Origin: Alphaproteobacteria bacterium
GTDB lineage: Bacteria > Pseudomonadota > Alphaproteobacteria > JANQMY01
Direction: 5' to 3'
Length of the DNA stretch: 33,563 bases
NCBI GenBank assembly: GCA_028279895.1
Contig: JANQMY010000365.1
Span: forward strand, 1-33,563
The notes beneath the pieces were generated by a model. That model was not told where the DNA came from. It did not search any database and worked only from the letters and a program-made list of their open reading frames with translations. A program made the position numbers and the translations under genes. Shown piece by piece: positions 17,846 through 25,411 of the stretch (position 1 is its first letter; every line of letters starts with the position of its first letter).

Positions 17846-18778
17846 TCAATCGAACAGGCTGGAGACCGATTCTTCCTCTGCAATCCGGCGGATCGCCTCG
17901 CCGATCAGGGGGGCAATGGTGATATGGCGAATATTGGGGCAGTCCCGCACCGCTTCGGTGGCCTGGATCGAGTTGGTGATCACCAGATTCTTGAGGGCCG
18001 ATTCCCGGACCCGCGCAACGGCGCCACCGGACAAGACGCCATGGGTGACATAGGCATAGACCTCATGAGCCCCCTTATCGACCAGCGCCTGCGCCGCATT
18101 GCACAGCGTGCCCGCCGAATCGACAATGTCGTCCACCAGAATGCAGGTCCGGCCGTTTACGTCGCCGATAATGTTCATGACCTCCGATATGCCGGCCCTC
18201 TCGCGCCGCTTATCAACGATTGCCAGGTCGACACCCAGACGGCGGGCCAAGGCCCGGGCCCGCACAACGCCGCCCACGTCCGGCGACACGATCATCAGGT
18301 CTTCACCGTTAAACCGGTCCTGAATGTCCCGCAGAATCACCGGTGCGCCGAACAAGTTGTCCGTGGGGATATCGAAGAAGCCTTGAATCTGACCCGCATG
18401 CAAATCCAGCGTCAGCACGCGGCCCGCCCCCGCCGTGGTGATCAAATTGGCAACCAGCTTTGCAGAGATGGGCGTGCGCGGTCCGGGCTTTCGATCCTGC
18501 CGCGCATAGCCAAAATAGGGAAGCACCGCCGTAATACGCCGCGCTGAGGCCCGCGCCAACGCATCGATACAGATCAACAGTTCCATGAGGTTGTCATTGG
18601 CCGGGTAAGACGTGGATTGAATGATGAACACGTCCTGGCCGCGGACATTCTCTTGAATCTCGACAAACACTTCCATGTCCGCAAAACGCCGCACGGAAGC
18701 TTTGGTTAATGGGATGTCGAGATAATCGGAGATTTCTTCCGCAAGCGGATAATTACTATTCCCCGCGAGTAGTTTCAT
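17846..18778 (-). CDS. prs: Ribose-phosphate pyrophosphokinase
   Basis: The 310-residue enzyme makes PRPP from ribose-5-phosphate and ATP. Key sites are [16 protein letters not shown] at 32-47, the catalytic-histidine loop [16 protein letters not shown] at 123-138 (H127) and the PRPP-binding loop [11 protein letters not shown] at 215-225. Length is normal for class I bacterial enzymes. PRPP feeds apt, purine, pyrimidine, histidine and NAD synthesis. It is separated by 130 bases from the exported protein upstream and so may have its own promoter. Confidence 0.97.
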   Translation of the reverse strand: MKLLAGNSNYPLAEEISDYLDIPLTKASVRRFADMEVFVEIQENVRGQDVFIIQSTSYPANDNLMELLICIDALARASARRITAVLPYFGYARQDRKPGPRTPISAKLVANLITTAGAGRVLTLDLHAGQIQGFFDIPTDNLFGAPVILRDIQDRFNGEDLMIVSPDVGGVVRARALARRLGVDLAIVDKRRERAGISEVMNIIGDVNGRTCILVDDIVDSAGTLCNAAQALVDKGAHEVYAYVTHGVLSGGAVARVRESALKNLVITNSIQATEAVRDCPNIRHITIAPLIGEAIRRIAEEESVSSLFD

Positions 18779-18908
18779 CGCCGCTGCGCCTCTTCAGCCG
18801 AACCGATTGCGAATGGCCGAGCCCTTGTGCTCGGGATTATGAAGTTTTTTTGACCTCGGCGCGCGGTTAATAGCAAGCACCTAGGGACCTGTAAATAGCA
18901 GGGCGCGC
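18779..18908 (-). promoter_or_regulatory. Intergenic region upstream of prs
   Basis: The 130 bases between the duplicated-domain protein and prs hold, on the minus strand, CCGAGC and GCTCGG (6-base stem, 7-base loop) about 45 bases before the prs ATG, preceded by an A-rich run and CATAAT that could serve as a -10 element. No strong -35 is seen. Confidence 0.3.
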
Positions 18909-19781
18909 TTATTCATTAACTTTAGGCGGAGTCGGTCCGAGCCGTTGCATGAGAACCACCAAACCGTCGCCGGCCCCCGCGGCTGCGTAGACGGCCGCGT
19001 CCCCCCACTGCGAATCAAGGCTGCCGCGGGGGACGTCGTTTTCCTGTTCCACCGTGCCGTAGTTTTGGCCGTTGGGACCGTTGAGCTGCCAATCAATTCG
19101 CACGGTTTGCGTGTCGGCGTTCTTATCCACAAGTTCGACGCTGCCCTTGGTCACATATACGTCCGGACCGGCACGCGGCACGACCTCCACATTGTACTGA
19201 GCCATCACCTGGGCGAGCGCTTGGGTAAGCATCTCAGTGCCGTCCCCGGGGGCACCATTGATGGGCCCAATAGCAATACGACCCAGGGGTTCTTTTCCAG
19301 CAGCGGGCGTTGTCGGCGCAGACAGGGCCGCACTTTCGAGATCGTCTCGAGAATCTTCCAGGGTTCGCGCCGTTTCTACTGCGAGCCGCTTCAACGATTC
19401 CATATCAAGCGCGGCCCAAGGATCGCCGCTCGCCATATAGGGCGCGACATCTTCGGTGCGCAGGCGGCGCAGCACGGCACCATCGGCACGCGTCACTTCC
19501 CACTCAACGGAGGTCGCTGTGCCGCCGGCAGTGCCTTTGGCGCTGGCCTTTCCCTTCAGCACGTAGACCACGTCTTCATTAGGATCTGTGGTGGCCGGCA
19601 GGTCATAGTCGTTCATCGCATCCGAGACCAATCGGGCCAGCCGCTCGTCTAGCGGGGGCGGTGCGCCTTCAACCGGCGCAACACGAAAATCTGCTGCGCG
19701 AACCGCCACGTCCCCCAGCAACAAGCCAAGAACAAGCGCACAAAGAAACACACCACCACATCGGGACATCACGTTGCCCAT
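18909..19781 (-). CDS. Exported protein with two copies of an unrecognised domain
   Basis: The 290-residue product has a Sec signal peptide (hydrophobic core about 11-24, probable cut after AVRAA near 30). The mature part contains two related units, about 32-142 and 168-281. Each runs: V/I-x-P-x-x-GAP, an amphipathic helix, D-V-VYV-x-KG (VVYVLKGKAS at 71-80; DVYVTKGSVE at 207-216), a strand with T-x-x-V-x-W-E/Q (SVEWEVT; VRIDWQLN), G-x-x-x-x-x-x-E, then a W/D-rich turn and a closing helix. They are joined by an Ala/Pro-rich linker. I do not recognise the family. It could be an envelope adaptor. ATG 19781 lies 5 bases after the pgeF stop; ATG 19769 is an alternative. Confidence 0.75.
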   Translation of the reverse strand: MGNVMSRCGGVFLCALVLGLLLGDVAVRAADFRVAPVEGAPPPLDERLARLVSDAMNDYDLPATTDPNEDVVYVLKGKASAKGTAGGTATSVEWEVTRADGAVLRRLRTEDVAPYMASGDPWAALDMESLKRLAVETARTLEDSRDDLESAALSAPTTPAAGKEPLGRIAIGPINGAPGDGTEMLTQALAQVMAQYNVEVVPRAGPDVYVTKGSVELVDKNADTQTVRIDWQLNGPNGQNYGTVEQENDVPRGSLDSQWGDAAVYAAAGAGDGLVVLMQRLGPTPPKVNE

Positions 19782-19785
19782 CGTA

Positions 19786-20562
19786 CTAAGCCCCCATTGC
19801 GATGACGGAGATCTGCCGGCCGTAATCTGCTTCCCCGCGATGGGTGGCCCGGCGGTAGGAGAAGAAACGGTCTTCGTCCCCATAGGTGCACCCGTTCGCC
19901 TCCAGACACACGCGGACGCCGGTTTCCCGCAAGCGCGCCGTCACGAAACCTGTCAGATCGAATTGCCAATGGCGTTCCCTGGCGCCCGGCCCGAAGAACA
20001 CGCTGTGACTTGGCGACCGATCGAGAAAATTCTCACGAAACTCATCCCCTACTTCGTAGGCCGCTTGCGAAATGCAGGGACCGACGGCAGCAACAATCGA
20101 CTTTTGCTCCGCCCCCAGATTAATCATCGTTTGAATCGTGTTCTCCAAAATGCCGGCGAGCGCTCCTTTCCACCCGGCATGGGCAGCGCCGGCGACACCG
20201 TTCGCGGCGTCGGCAAACAGAACCGGCGCGCAATCCGCCGTGAGGATGCCTAACGCAACACCGGCCGTGTTGGTAGCCAACCCGTCGGCTTCTGGGGTCG
20301 CCTCAGGCGCCCAAGGGGTGGTAACGCTCTCAACACGATCAGAGTGGATTTGATACAGGGTGATCAGACGACCGGCCGCTAAATTCATCTCAGCGGCGAC
20401 CCGCCGTCGATTCTCATCCACGGCCTGCACGTCGTCATCAGAGCCACGCCCGCAATTGAGGGAGGCATAGATGCCCTTTGACACTCCCCCTCGCCGATCA
20501 AAAAACCGGTGCATCACCCTGGGCATACCGCCCAGCGCGCTTGATGTGGATGTGGCTGCCAT
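19786..20562 (-). CDS. pgeF: Purine nucleoside phosphorylase/laccase-domain protein PgeF (YfiH)
   Basis: The 258-residue protein belongs to the YfiH/DUF152 family, known as peptidoglycan editing factor and as multi-copper polyphenol oxidase or nucleoside-hydrolysing enzymes. Metal-site motifs are QIHSD near 71-75, ILTADCAPVLF near 104-114 and HAGWKGAL near 126-133. The ATG at 20562 has a strong GGAG 5 bases upstream and starts one base after the methyltransferase stop; the upstream open frame overlaps that gene and is dropped. Confidence 0.93.
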   Translation of the reverse strand: MAATSTSSALGGMPRVMHRFFDRRGGVSKGIYASLNCGRGSDDDVQAVDENRRRVAAEMNLAAGRLITLYQIHSDRVESVTTPWAPEATPEADGLATNTAGVALGILTADCAPVLFADAANGVAGAAHAGWKGALAGILENTIQTMINLGAEQKSIVAAVGPCISQAAYEVGDEFRENFLDRSPSHSVFFGPGARERHWQFDLTGFVTARLRETGVRVCLEANGCTYGDEDRFFSYRRATHRGEADYGRQISVIAMGA

Positions 20563-20563
20563 A

Positions 20564-21652
20564 TCACTCCGCATTTTCGAAAGCGGCCGGAACCCAGTTT
20601 TTCTCATCCGCGATTGCCAGAACCTTAAAGAGCGTTCCCATCTCTTCCGGCGCAATCAGTCTTTCCACAGCTGATGTAACCGAGTCGACCACATGATCGG
20701 GCTTACCGGCCGTCAAGATCCGACATCTTTGTTCGATACCCATCCGCTTCAAAAACGTTCCTTGAGACAGGATCGGAAACACCCGGGCGCCCTCGTTTTT
20801 GGCCGCCGCACCGAGATCGCCAAAGTTCACATGTGCCGTCACGTCGGCTGTTCCTAAATGCTTCAGCACCGGGTGATAGCTGTGTTCCCGGACCGCCTGC
20901 AGGGTATCGCCGAAGCCCGGCCGCGTGTACCCATAATCAATCAGCAAGGCCGCCCCACCATGCGCACTGATGGTCTGGGCAATTTCAGCAACAATCGCAC
21001 AGCCTGACGGACACACCTCGACGATGTCGCCGGCCTTGGCGGCGCCCCGCTGAACGGGCACCGGCAAATCTGGCGTTGCCGTGTGCACCCAAGAGAAGCG
21101 CTCGCCGGAAGTGGCGGGTTCCATCGCCACGCGCCGCTCGGCCCATCCCTGCTCCACTTTGACATATTGATGGATGGGAAGCGCATCGAAGAATTCATTG
21201 GCCACCAGTAAGGTCGGCGCCGCGGGCACATCGGCGAAGCGGTCGTACCAAGTAGCTGTCTTGGCGATTCGGGCCTGCTGTTCCTCGCGCAGCCGATGGC
21301 TGGTTTCCACAAGCCGAAGACACGCCGCCTCGACAAATTCAGGGCTGACCTGGCGGGCCGCGCGCAACATATCCGCCATCAATGTCCCCCGGCCGGGCCC
21401 TAGCTCCACAAAATTGAATCGGGCAGGCTTGCCCATATCCAACCAAGCCTGCACACACCAAAGCCCGATAAGCTCACCGAAGATCTGGCTAACTTCCGGC
21501 GCGGTTACGAAGTCACCCGTGCGCCCAAAAGGTCTTTGTACGGAATAATATCCATGCTGCGGGTGACCCAACACCACTGACATCAGCGTGGCCACACTGA
21601 TCGGGCCTTGCGCTTCAATAAGCTGGGCAAGGTGCCGCTCGGTGGGTGTCAT
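20564..21652 (-). CDS. MidA/NDUFAF7-type SAM-dependent methyltransferase
   Basis: This 362-residue protein is a DUF185 family methyltransferase. Landmarks are the N-terminal GDFVTAPEVSQIFGELIG at 46-63, the AdoMet-binding ELGPGRGTLMADML at 83-96, NEFFDALP near 171-178 and ALLIDYGYTRPGFGDTLQA near 233-251. The mitochondrial relative methylates an arginine of NDUFS2 during complex I assembly, so a role in complex I maturation is plausible here. ATG 21652 overlaps the lgt stop by 4 bases, and the pgeF gene follows at once. Confidence 0.93.
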   Translation of the reverse strand: MTPTERHLAQLIEAQGPISVATLMSVVLGHPQHGYYSVQRPFGRTGDFVTAPEVSQIFGELIGLWCVQAWLDMGKPARFNFVELGPGRGTLMADMLRAARQVSPEFVEAACLRLVETSHRLREEQQARIAKTATWYDRFADVPAAPTLLVANEFFDALPIHQYVKVEQGWAERRVAMEPATSGERFSWVHTATPDLPVPVQRGAAKAGDIVEVCPSGCAIVAEIAQTISAHGGAALLIDYGYTRPGFGDTLQAVREHSYHPVLKHLGTADVTAHVNFGDLGAAAKNEGARVFPILSQGTFLKRMGIEQRCRILTAGKPDHVVDSVTSAVERLIAPEEMGTLFKVLAIADEKNWVPAAFENAE

Positions 21653-22512
21653 TTACTGGAACCGGGCTTCGCCAAAGCTTGGGGCGACCCTTTGAGCGCC
21701 CACCAGATAAAGAATCCCGCGGCGGCCCACATGGGCAGGGACAGCAGCATTCCCATGGTGATTCCCGAGCCGGGCGCCCAAATAAAGGCTTCCGAATCGC
21801 GGAAGATCTCCACAAACGCCCGAAACGTGCCGTAGGAGGCGAGAAAGGTTCCCGCCACAAGACCGGGCCTTTTCAGCGCATCGGTGTGGTGGGTCATGTA
21901 TCTCAACAAAACGAAAATCACGATGCCTTCCAAAAAGGCTTCGTAAAGCTGACTGGGATGCCGCGGCAGAGGACCCGCATTGGGGTCGGGGAACACCATG
22001 GCCCAGGGCACATTGCTGACCTTGCCCCATAATTCGCCATTGATGAAATTGGCAATGCGCCCGAAGAAAATGCCGATGGGCACCGCGGCCGCGACCAAGT
22101 CGCCGATTTGAAACATGTCCAGATTGCGCCGCCGGCAAAACCAGATGATGGCAAGCGTCACACCGATCAGTCCGCCGTGGAAAGACATGCCGCCTTCCCA
22201 AACCTTGAGGGCATTGAGCGGATTCGCGAGATAGATTTCCGGATAGTAGATGATGCCGTAAAACAACACATATCCCAGACGGCCGCCCAGAATAACGCCG
22301 AGCGTGGTCCAGATGAGCAGATCGTCCACATCTTCGACGGTTGCCGGTCCTTTTTTCGGCCAAAGCGCGCGGTTCTTGACCAGACGCACAATGTAGCGCC
22401 ACCCCAACACCAAGCCCGCAATGTAAGCCAGCGAGTACCAGCGAATCGCCAAAGGCCCAATTTCGAAAATTACCGGGTCGATTTGCGGAAAAGGCAGCAC
22501 CAGGGGAATCAT
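21649..22512 (-). CDS. lgt: Prolipoprotein diacylglyceryl transferase
   Basis: The 287-residue membrane enzyme moves diacylglycerol from phosphatidylglycerol to the cysteine of lipoprotein precursors. It shows about seven hydrophobic segments, GGMSFHGGLIGV near 103-114 and the family signature GRIANFINGELWG near 145-157. The frame is open to 22590, but I place the start at 22512 because MIPLVLPFPQIDPVIFEIGPL is a standard alphaproteobacterial Lgt N-terminus; no start has a strong ribosome-binding site. It leads the lgt-methyltransferase-pgeF-exported protein operon and is divergent from ubiK. Confidence 0.94.
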   Translation of the reverse strand: MIPLVLPFPQIDPVIFEIGPLAIRWYSLAYIAGLVLGWRYIVRLVKNRALWPKKGPATVEDVDDLLIWTTLGVILGGRLGYVLFYGIIYYPEIYLANPLNALKVWEGGMSFHGGLIGVTLAIIWFCRRRNLDMFQIGDLVAAAVPIGIFFGRIANFINGELWGKVSNVPWAMVFPDPNAGPLPRHPSQLYEAFLEGIVIFVLLRYMTHHTDALKRPGLVAGTFLASYGTFRAFVEIFRDSEAFIWAPGSGITMGMLLSLPMWAAAGFFIWWALKGSPQALAKPGSSK

Positions 22513-22627
22513 TCCATCCAACTCACTCTTCGAGACCGACATTGGCGAGACACGGGCCAGACAGGCCGTCTTGCCCGAATCCGCAGACATTAGCAGCTTA
22601 TTGGTGTCTTTACGCGATCATCCATAA

Positions 22628-22645
22628 CATGCGACAACCCGCATG
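22628..22645. promoter_or_regulatory. Short inverted repeat ahead of ubiK
   Basis: CATGCG (22628-22633) and CGCATG (22640-22645) form a perfect 6-base inverted repeat with a 6-base spacer. It sits in the 151-base divergent region between lgt and ubiK, 18 bases before the ubiK start. It could be an operator or a leader hairpin. Confidence 0.3.
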
Positions 22646-22663
22646 AAACACGGTGAAACGACG

Positions 22664-22924
22664 ATGCAAAGCCAAAACAGATTCTTCGACGATCTTGCCA
22701 AATTGATGACAAATGCGGCGGGCGCGGCGCAAGGCGCCGCCCAAGAAATCGAAACTCTGATTCAGAGCCGCTTGGAGCGTGTCGTCGCCAATATGGATTT
22801 AGTGACCCGCGATGAGTTCGACGCGGTCAAGGAAATGGCGGCGAATGCGCGTGCCGAAAACGAAGACCTAAAGGCTGAAATCGAAGCGCTGCGCCGGCAA
22901 TTGGATAAAGTCGGCGGCGACTAA
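22664..22924 (+). CDS. ubiK: Ubiquinone biosynthesis accessory factor UbiK (BMFP family)
   Basis: The 86-residue protein begins MQSQNRFFDDLAKLMTNAAG, has an amphipathic helix and a C-terminal coiled coil (about 50-84) ending in EIEALRRQLDKV, as in the BMFP/YqiC family. In gamma-proteobacteria UbiK is a soluble or membrane-bound accessory factor of the late ubiquinone hydroxylation complex; in some bacteria it was called a membrane fusogen. The open frame begins at 22643, but ATG 22664 follows a GGTGA and matches the family N-terminus. Confidence 0.88.
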   Translation: MQSQNRFFDDLAKLMTNAAGAAQGAAQEIETLIQSRLERVVANMDLVTRDEFDAVKEMAANARAENEDLKAEIEALRRQLDKVGGD

Positions 22925-23221
22925 CGCGTCAAATGGCCACGCAATTGTGATAACGAAAAGGACACCAGATTGGCCTACCTTATCGGCGGTCATAGGTGGC
23001 TACCTTGTACTTGCCCTATTGTGCCGAGACAGTCGGAATTGTGCTTGCAACAGCAGCAGGTATGGGGCAACTTGAACATATGGTGCCGCACACTTCGGGG
23101 GCCACAAGATGTGCGAATTTCGACTATTCCCGACCCACCTTCTCGCCCAAATTGTGCGGTATCTTTCTTCGACACCACCCCTTTTGGTTCACCCCTTGGC
23201 AAACACTGGAAGGCTCCGAGC
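22925..23221 (+). other. Longest intergenic stretch, with four ATTGTG hexamers
   Basis: The 297 bases between ubiK and the YbjN-like gene have no protein-like frame. ATTGTG occurs at 22944-22949, 23018-23023, 23038-23043 and 23151-23156, always in the same direction, and three times as ATTGTGC. I find no strong terminator or consensus promoter. It may hold the promoter of the YbjN-like gene or a small RNA. Confidence 0.4.
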
Positions 23222-23725
23222 ATGAGCACGCTATCCGTTCTCCCCGAGACTCAAACGACAAACCCAGTCGATCTGGTGGAGCACATCATCACGTCCAATA
23301 GTTGGCCTTTTGAACGTTCCGACGAAAACGAAATCAATATTTCGATCGGCGGCAGTTGGGTGGACTATCACATGTCATTTACGTGGCGCTCCGAAATGGG
23401 CGTGCTGCAGCTTACCTGTGCCTTCGACCTCAAAGTGCCGAAGCCTAAACGCTCGCAGATCAACGATTTGCTGGCGCTGATCAACGAACAGCTCTGGCTC
23501 GGTCATTTCGACCTTTGGGCCGATGAAGGCGTCCTGCTGTTCCGGCACAGCCACCTGTTGCGCGGCGGGTCGCTGGCGACCCTGGAAGAATGCGAGACCA
23601 TGGTCTCCGTCGCTATCGACTCATGCGAACGCTACTATCCGGCATTCCAATTCGTGCTGTGGGGCGGCAAATCGGCAAAAGAAGCAATCGCCGCTTCCAT
23701 GCTGGAATGCGTCGGCGAAGCCTAG
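23222..23725 (+). CDS. YbjN domain-containing protein
   Basis: The 167-residue product resembles the YbjN family: LVEHIITSNSWPFERSDENEI near 19-39, MGVLQLTCAFDLKVP near 60-74, LLALINEQLWLGHFDLW near 83-99 and the GVLLFRHSHLL segment at about 102-112. YbjN folds look like type III secretion chaperones and are linked to stress and motility control, with no defined activity. ATG 23222 has GGAAGG about 9 bases upstream; the open frame upstream to 22970 is not conserved-looking. proC follows 15 bases after the stop, an order I recall as common in alphaproteobacteria. Confidence 0.85.
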   Translation: MSTLSVLPETQTTNPVDLVEHIITSNSWPFERSDENEINISIGGSWVDYHMSFTWRSEMGVLQLTCAFDLKVPKPKRSQINDLLALINEQLWLGHFDLWADEGVLLFRHSHLLRGGSLATLEECETMVSVAIDSCERYYPAFQFVLWGGKSAKEAIAASMLECVGEA

Positions 23726-23740
23726 GCACAACGTAACCCC

Positions 23741-24556
23741 ATGCCGGAGCTGCAGCGATCAATCGCCCTTATCGGCGCCGGCAAAATGGGTTCTGCCCTC
23801 TTAAAAGGGTGGTTGGCGGGTGGACCGTTTGCGCGCGCGCAATTTCATGTTTTTGATCCGGCACCGGCCGACGGGCTCGATACGCTGAAAAGCCCAGCTG
23901 TCGCTATTAATCCGCCCACAGATAAAATTGCAGACCCTGAGATTGTTGTTGTGGCCGTCAAGCCGCAAATCTTGTCGGACATATTGCCGACTCTTAAATC
24001 CGTCTGCCGCCCCAACACGCTGGTGGTGTCGGTGGCCGCCGGTAAGAAGATTGCAGAATTCGAAACCGCTTTGGGCGAACAGCCTATCGTGCGTGTTATG
24101 CCGAACACGCCGTCTATCGTGGGTAAGGGCATCTCGGCCCTGTTCGCCAACGCACATGTGGATTCCGCCCAGCGCAAACTCTCGGAAGACCTGCTGGCGG
24201 CCGTCGGCGAGGTGGTGTGGCTGGAACGCGAAGAAGACATGGACGCCGTGACGGCGGTGTCCGGCAGCGGCCCGGCCTATGTATTTCTCCTGGCAGAGTG
24301 CCTCGCCGAAGCCGCCATTGAACAAGGTCTTGCCCCACCTCTGGCCAGGCAGCTGGCACGCGCCACCTTGTCCGGCGCCGGCGCGCTATTGGAGCAATCC
24401 GAGGAAGATGCCACCAAGCTCCGCGAAAATGTAACCAGCCCCGGTGGTACAACCGCTGCCGCCTTGTCGGTTCTCATGGAAAACCGGGGCCTGGGAGAGT
24501 TGATGTCGCGCGCCATTGCCGCTGCCACCCGGCGCTCCCGTGAGCTTGGCGAATAG
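23741..24556 (+). CDS. proC: Pyrroline-5-carboxylate reductase
   Basis: The 271-residue enzyme does the last step of proline synthesis, reducing pyrroline-5-carboxylate with NAD(P)H. The dinucleotide-binding GAGKMG is at 12-17, VKPQ near 71-74, RVMPNTPSIVGKG near 116-128, and the family signature RENVTSPGGTTAAAL lies near 229-243. Length is normal. It follows the YbjN-like gene by 15 bases and precedes the TetR-fold gene by 62 bases. Confidence 0.96.
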   Translation: MPELQRSIALIGAGKMGSALLKGWLAGGPFARAQFHVFDPAPADGLDTLKSPAVAINPPTDKIADPEIVVVAVKPQILSDILPTLKSVCRPNTLVVSVAAGKKIAEFETALGEQPIVRVMPNTPSIVGKGISALFANAHVDSAQRKLSEDLLAAVGEVVWLEREEDMDAVTAVSGSGPAYVFLLAECLAEAAIEQGLAPPLARQLARATLSGAGALLEQSEEDATKLRENVTSPGGTTAAALSVLMENRGLGELMSRAIAAATRRSRELGE

Positions 24557-24618
24557 GCTTCTCGCTTTATCGCATCCGCGGTAACGTTTGCCACAGTTTC
24601 CCGTGGTTAAAGGATGTC

Positions 24619-25254
24619 ATGAAAAAAGGTACGGAAAAGAAAATCATCGCGGCCACCTTCGATCTTGCCCTGTCGCGCGGCTGGTCGAGTGTGAGCCTGT
24701 CCGAAATCGCCCGACGGGCAAAAGTGCCCTTGTCCGAAATATATGAGGCACTGCCCAGCAAAACCGCCATTCTGGGCGCCTATAGCCGGCAGGTAGACCT
24801 CAAAATGTTGGATGCCAGCAGCGATGTAGACGCTGAAGACACGGCCCGGGACCGGCTGTTCGACGTCATCATGAACCGCTTCGACGCCATGGCAGATGAT
24901 CGGCAAGCACTGCAGGCCATCTACCGGGATCTCAGACGCCGTCCGCTGGAAATATGGGCCCTACAGGAATCAGGGCTTCAATCTCTACGATGGATGCTGG
25001 AAGCCGCCCATCTGGATGCAGGCGGCCTGCGCGGCGCAGTCCGCCAGCGGGTTCTCGGCGCTCTGTACACAGATGTTTTCGCAACTTGGCTTAAAGATGA
25101 CGATCCGGGGCTACCGAAAACCATGGCCCTTTTGGACCGGCGGTTGCGGCGCATCGAAGACATTCTGCGCCGGCTGCAATCCACCGCCAAGGAATTCTCA
25201 ACGCGCGGACGGACCAATCTGGACCCGGAAGACGACCAGCCAACCGTCCACTAA
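24619..25254 (+). CDS. TetR-fold protein with COQ9-like C-terminal region
   Basis: The 211-residue protein has an N-terminal TetR-type helix-turn-helix (about 24-52; SLSEIARRAKVPLSEIYEALP) and an unusual C-terminal half. Residues 141-185, with RQRVLGALYTDVFATWLKDD then PGLPKTMALLDRRLRRIEDIL, resemble the end of COQ9, the ubiquinone-synthesis lipid-binding protein that has a TetR fold itself. It could be a DNA-binding regulator or a COQ9-like quinone or lipid carrier. ATG 24619 has AAAGGA 6 bases upstream. The ubiK gene lies about 2 kb upstream on the same strand. The stop directly abuts the palindromic repeat at 25253. Confidence 0.75.
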   Translation: MKKGTEKKIIAATFDLALSRGWSSVSLSEIARRAKVPLSEIYEALPSKTAILGAYSRQVDLKMLDASSDVDAEDTARDRLFDVIMNRFDAMADDRQALQAIYRDLRRRPLEIWALQESGLQSLRWMLEAAHLDAGGLRGAVRQRVLGALYTDVFATWLKDDDPGLPKTMALLDRRLRRIEDILRRLQSTAKEFSTRGRTNLDPEDDQPTVH

Positions 25255-25380
25255 AGCGCGATCAGGTTAAGCATGCCCTCCGGCTCGACCGGAGGGTGGA
25301 ATCCGGTTCACCGTCCGATCGCGCGAAAAACAAAGATTTTGGGCATAATTGTGTTTCTATGAAAAACGATCATGCCCTAG
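25253..25380. repeat. Composite palindromic repeat, copy A
   Basis: An outer inverted repeat GCGCGATC (25256-25263) and GATCGCGC (25317-25324) encloses a perfect 8-base hairpin CCCTCCGG/CCGGAGGG (25276-25283, 25289-25296). A second hairpin follows: GGGCATAATTGT (25341-25352) with ACGATCATGCCC (25366-25377), two mismatches. The element fills the space between the convergent TetR-fold and kinase genes, beginning at the TetR-fold stop codon, so it could also work as a two-way terminator. A second copy is at 33431. Confidence 0.8.
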
Positions 25381-25411
25381 ATGTAAGCTTTCACGACCAC
25401 GTTGGAACGCT

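Noticed and set aside
22513..22590. Longer Lgt with start at 22590
   Set aside because: The extra 26 residues do not look like Lgt and no ribosome-binding site precedes that ATG; kept only as a possibility.
22970..23221. N-terminal extension of the YbjN-like gene
   Set aside because: The extension is Cys/Trp/Pro-rich without family similarity, and a good ribosome-binding site precedes ATG 23222.
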